From positions 558,001 to 622,000 of the forward strand of contig JAHEWK010000023.1 in NCBI GenBank assembly GCA_020740775.1: DNA of 64,000 nucleotides, read 5' to 3'. A program made the position numbers and the translations under genes. The stretch's first letter is position 1. Each line of letters opens with the position of its first letter. The DNA comes from Ilyonectria destructans. Taxonomy: Eukaryota > Ascomycota > Sordariomycetes > Hypocreales > Nectriaceae. Of this stretch, positions 63,406 through 64,000 are shown one piece after another. The notes beneath the pieces were generated by a model. The model saw only the letters and a list, made by a program, of their open reading frames with translations. It was not told the origin of the DNA and searched no databases.

Positions 63406-64000
63406 TAGATGATGCAGGTGATGCATGACGTGAACCTCGTCAACTCGCAGCCGCGGGATTGACCTGCCGAAGACCCAGGGAAGCCTGGATGAAGGGATTG
63501 GGCGGAAGAGGTTGTGTGCCTGATGGTCGGTTTCTGGAGTTAGCGGACTGACACCAGCGCTCTCAACAAGACAAGCCTAACCAAGACAAGACAAGCCAAG
63601 TCAAGTCAAGCCAAGTCAAGATGACCATCTTATCAATCAAGACGGCTTTTTTAGCTGGCTTGACTTGTCTTGATACCGGCTTGGTAAGCAGGGACCCTAT
63701 GGTGGTCATAGCCACGGTGGCTTGGATGGTAAAATCCTGCTGGCACGGCCAAAAGTTAGCCCCGAGCACCACGCTCATCACCGTCAAGATGTCCGATATT
63801 GACGATACCTCTTCGGTGACCGCCCTCTCGGAAGCAGTTACCGAGACGGCCAGCCAGCCCTCGACCCTGAACACGAGATCCGCCGCAGCCGGAAGCGACG
63901 CGTTTGCTACTTTTCGCGGGGTATAGGGTAGGGAGGGATACTTCGAGCAATTGCTCCCACATGAGCAACAAGAACAGATGCCGATTTTTCTGTAGAATGG
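63406..64000. other. Flank of the second Fot element
   Basis: This is the original 3' flank of the ABC transporter. A short-period AAGTC/AAGAC-type repeat at about 63565-63618 is followed by a partial inverted copy at 63655-63672. The open frame from ATG 63621 to the stop at 63924-63926 is 101 codons with no recognised motif. I do not call it. Confidence 0.35.

Noticed and set aside
1..64000. tRNA, rRNA or riboswitch genes
   Set aside because: I looked for B-box-like GGTTCGANTCC patterns and conserved rRNA blocks by eye and found none convincing; a tRNAscan run would be needed to exclude them.

Overview
The window is nuclear DNA of a filamentous ascomycete (Pezizomycotina, probably Sordariomycetes; the species cannot be fixed from the sequence). 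The evidence is short introns of about 48-110 nt with GTAAGT/GTATGT donors and CTAAC-type branch sites, CFEM/PTH11-type and Zn2Cys6 proteins, PDR-type ABC transporters, and Fot/pogo, Tad-like LINE and short-LTR mobile elements. It looks like a gene-poor, repeat-rich accessory region: about 15-20 genes are separated by 0.5-2.5 kb of sequence with no recognisable coding content, and many genes are visibly decaying.

Layout. 0-8.4 kb: an SDR reductase, a three-exon small secreted NTF2-like protein and a five-exon NmrA-like protein. 8.4-11.5 kb: an apparently intact Fot/pogo transposon nested in a 168-bp solo LTR; an empty relative of that LTR lies at 23.8 kb. 11.5-17.5 kb: a transposase HTH scrap, a broken DDE integrase-type transposase, a frameshifted lysine-rich protein, and nested 243-269-bp LTRs. 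19.5-22 kb: an MFS transporter gene broken by two MITEs of different superfamilies. 22.4-24 kb: a LINE 3' end and the empty solo LTR. 25-31 kb: a CFEM/rhodopsin-type GPCR-like protein, an FAD-monooxygenase remnant, a zinc-type alcohol dehydrogenase and an alpha/beta hydrolase. 32.8-37.4 kb: a frameshifted TRI12-type MFS pump, the last exon of a fungal transcription factor and an SDR with a phase break, which together resemble a decayed secondary-metabolite cluster. 39.2-43.9 kb: an intact PDR-type ABC transporter. 45-51 kb: a dispersed repeat, an ENA-type ATPase scrap, a trans-enoyl-reductase-like protein, an SDR and a decayed paralogue of the 29.8-kb hydrolase. 53.4-60.6 kb: a fluffy-like Zn2Cys6 regulator and a second, frameshifted PDR transporter. 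60.5-63.4 kb: a second Fot/pogo element, inserted exactly in that transporter's stop codon.

The most unusual observation is in the terminal inverted repeats (TIRs) of the 60.5-kb Fot/pogo element and its related MITE at 20.2 kb. Each terminus folds into nested hairpins, and differences between termini are compensatory: the base changes on both sides of the stem so that pairing is kept. Other useful results are insertion histories readable from target-site duplications, including empty sites within the window. All exon structures were worked out by eye from splice signals and reading frame, without transcript data.
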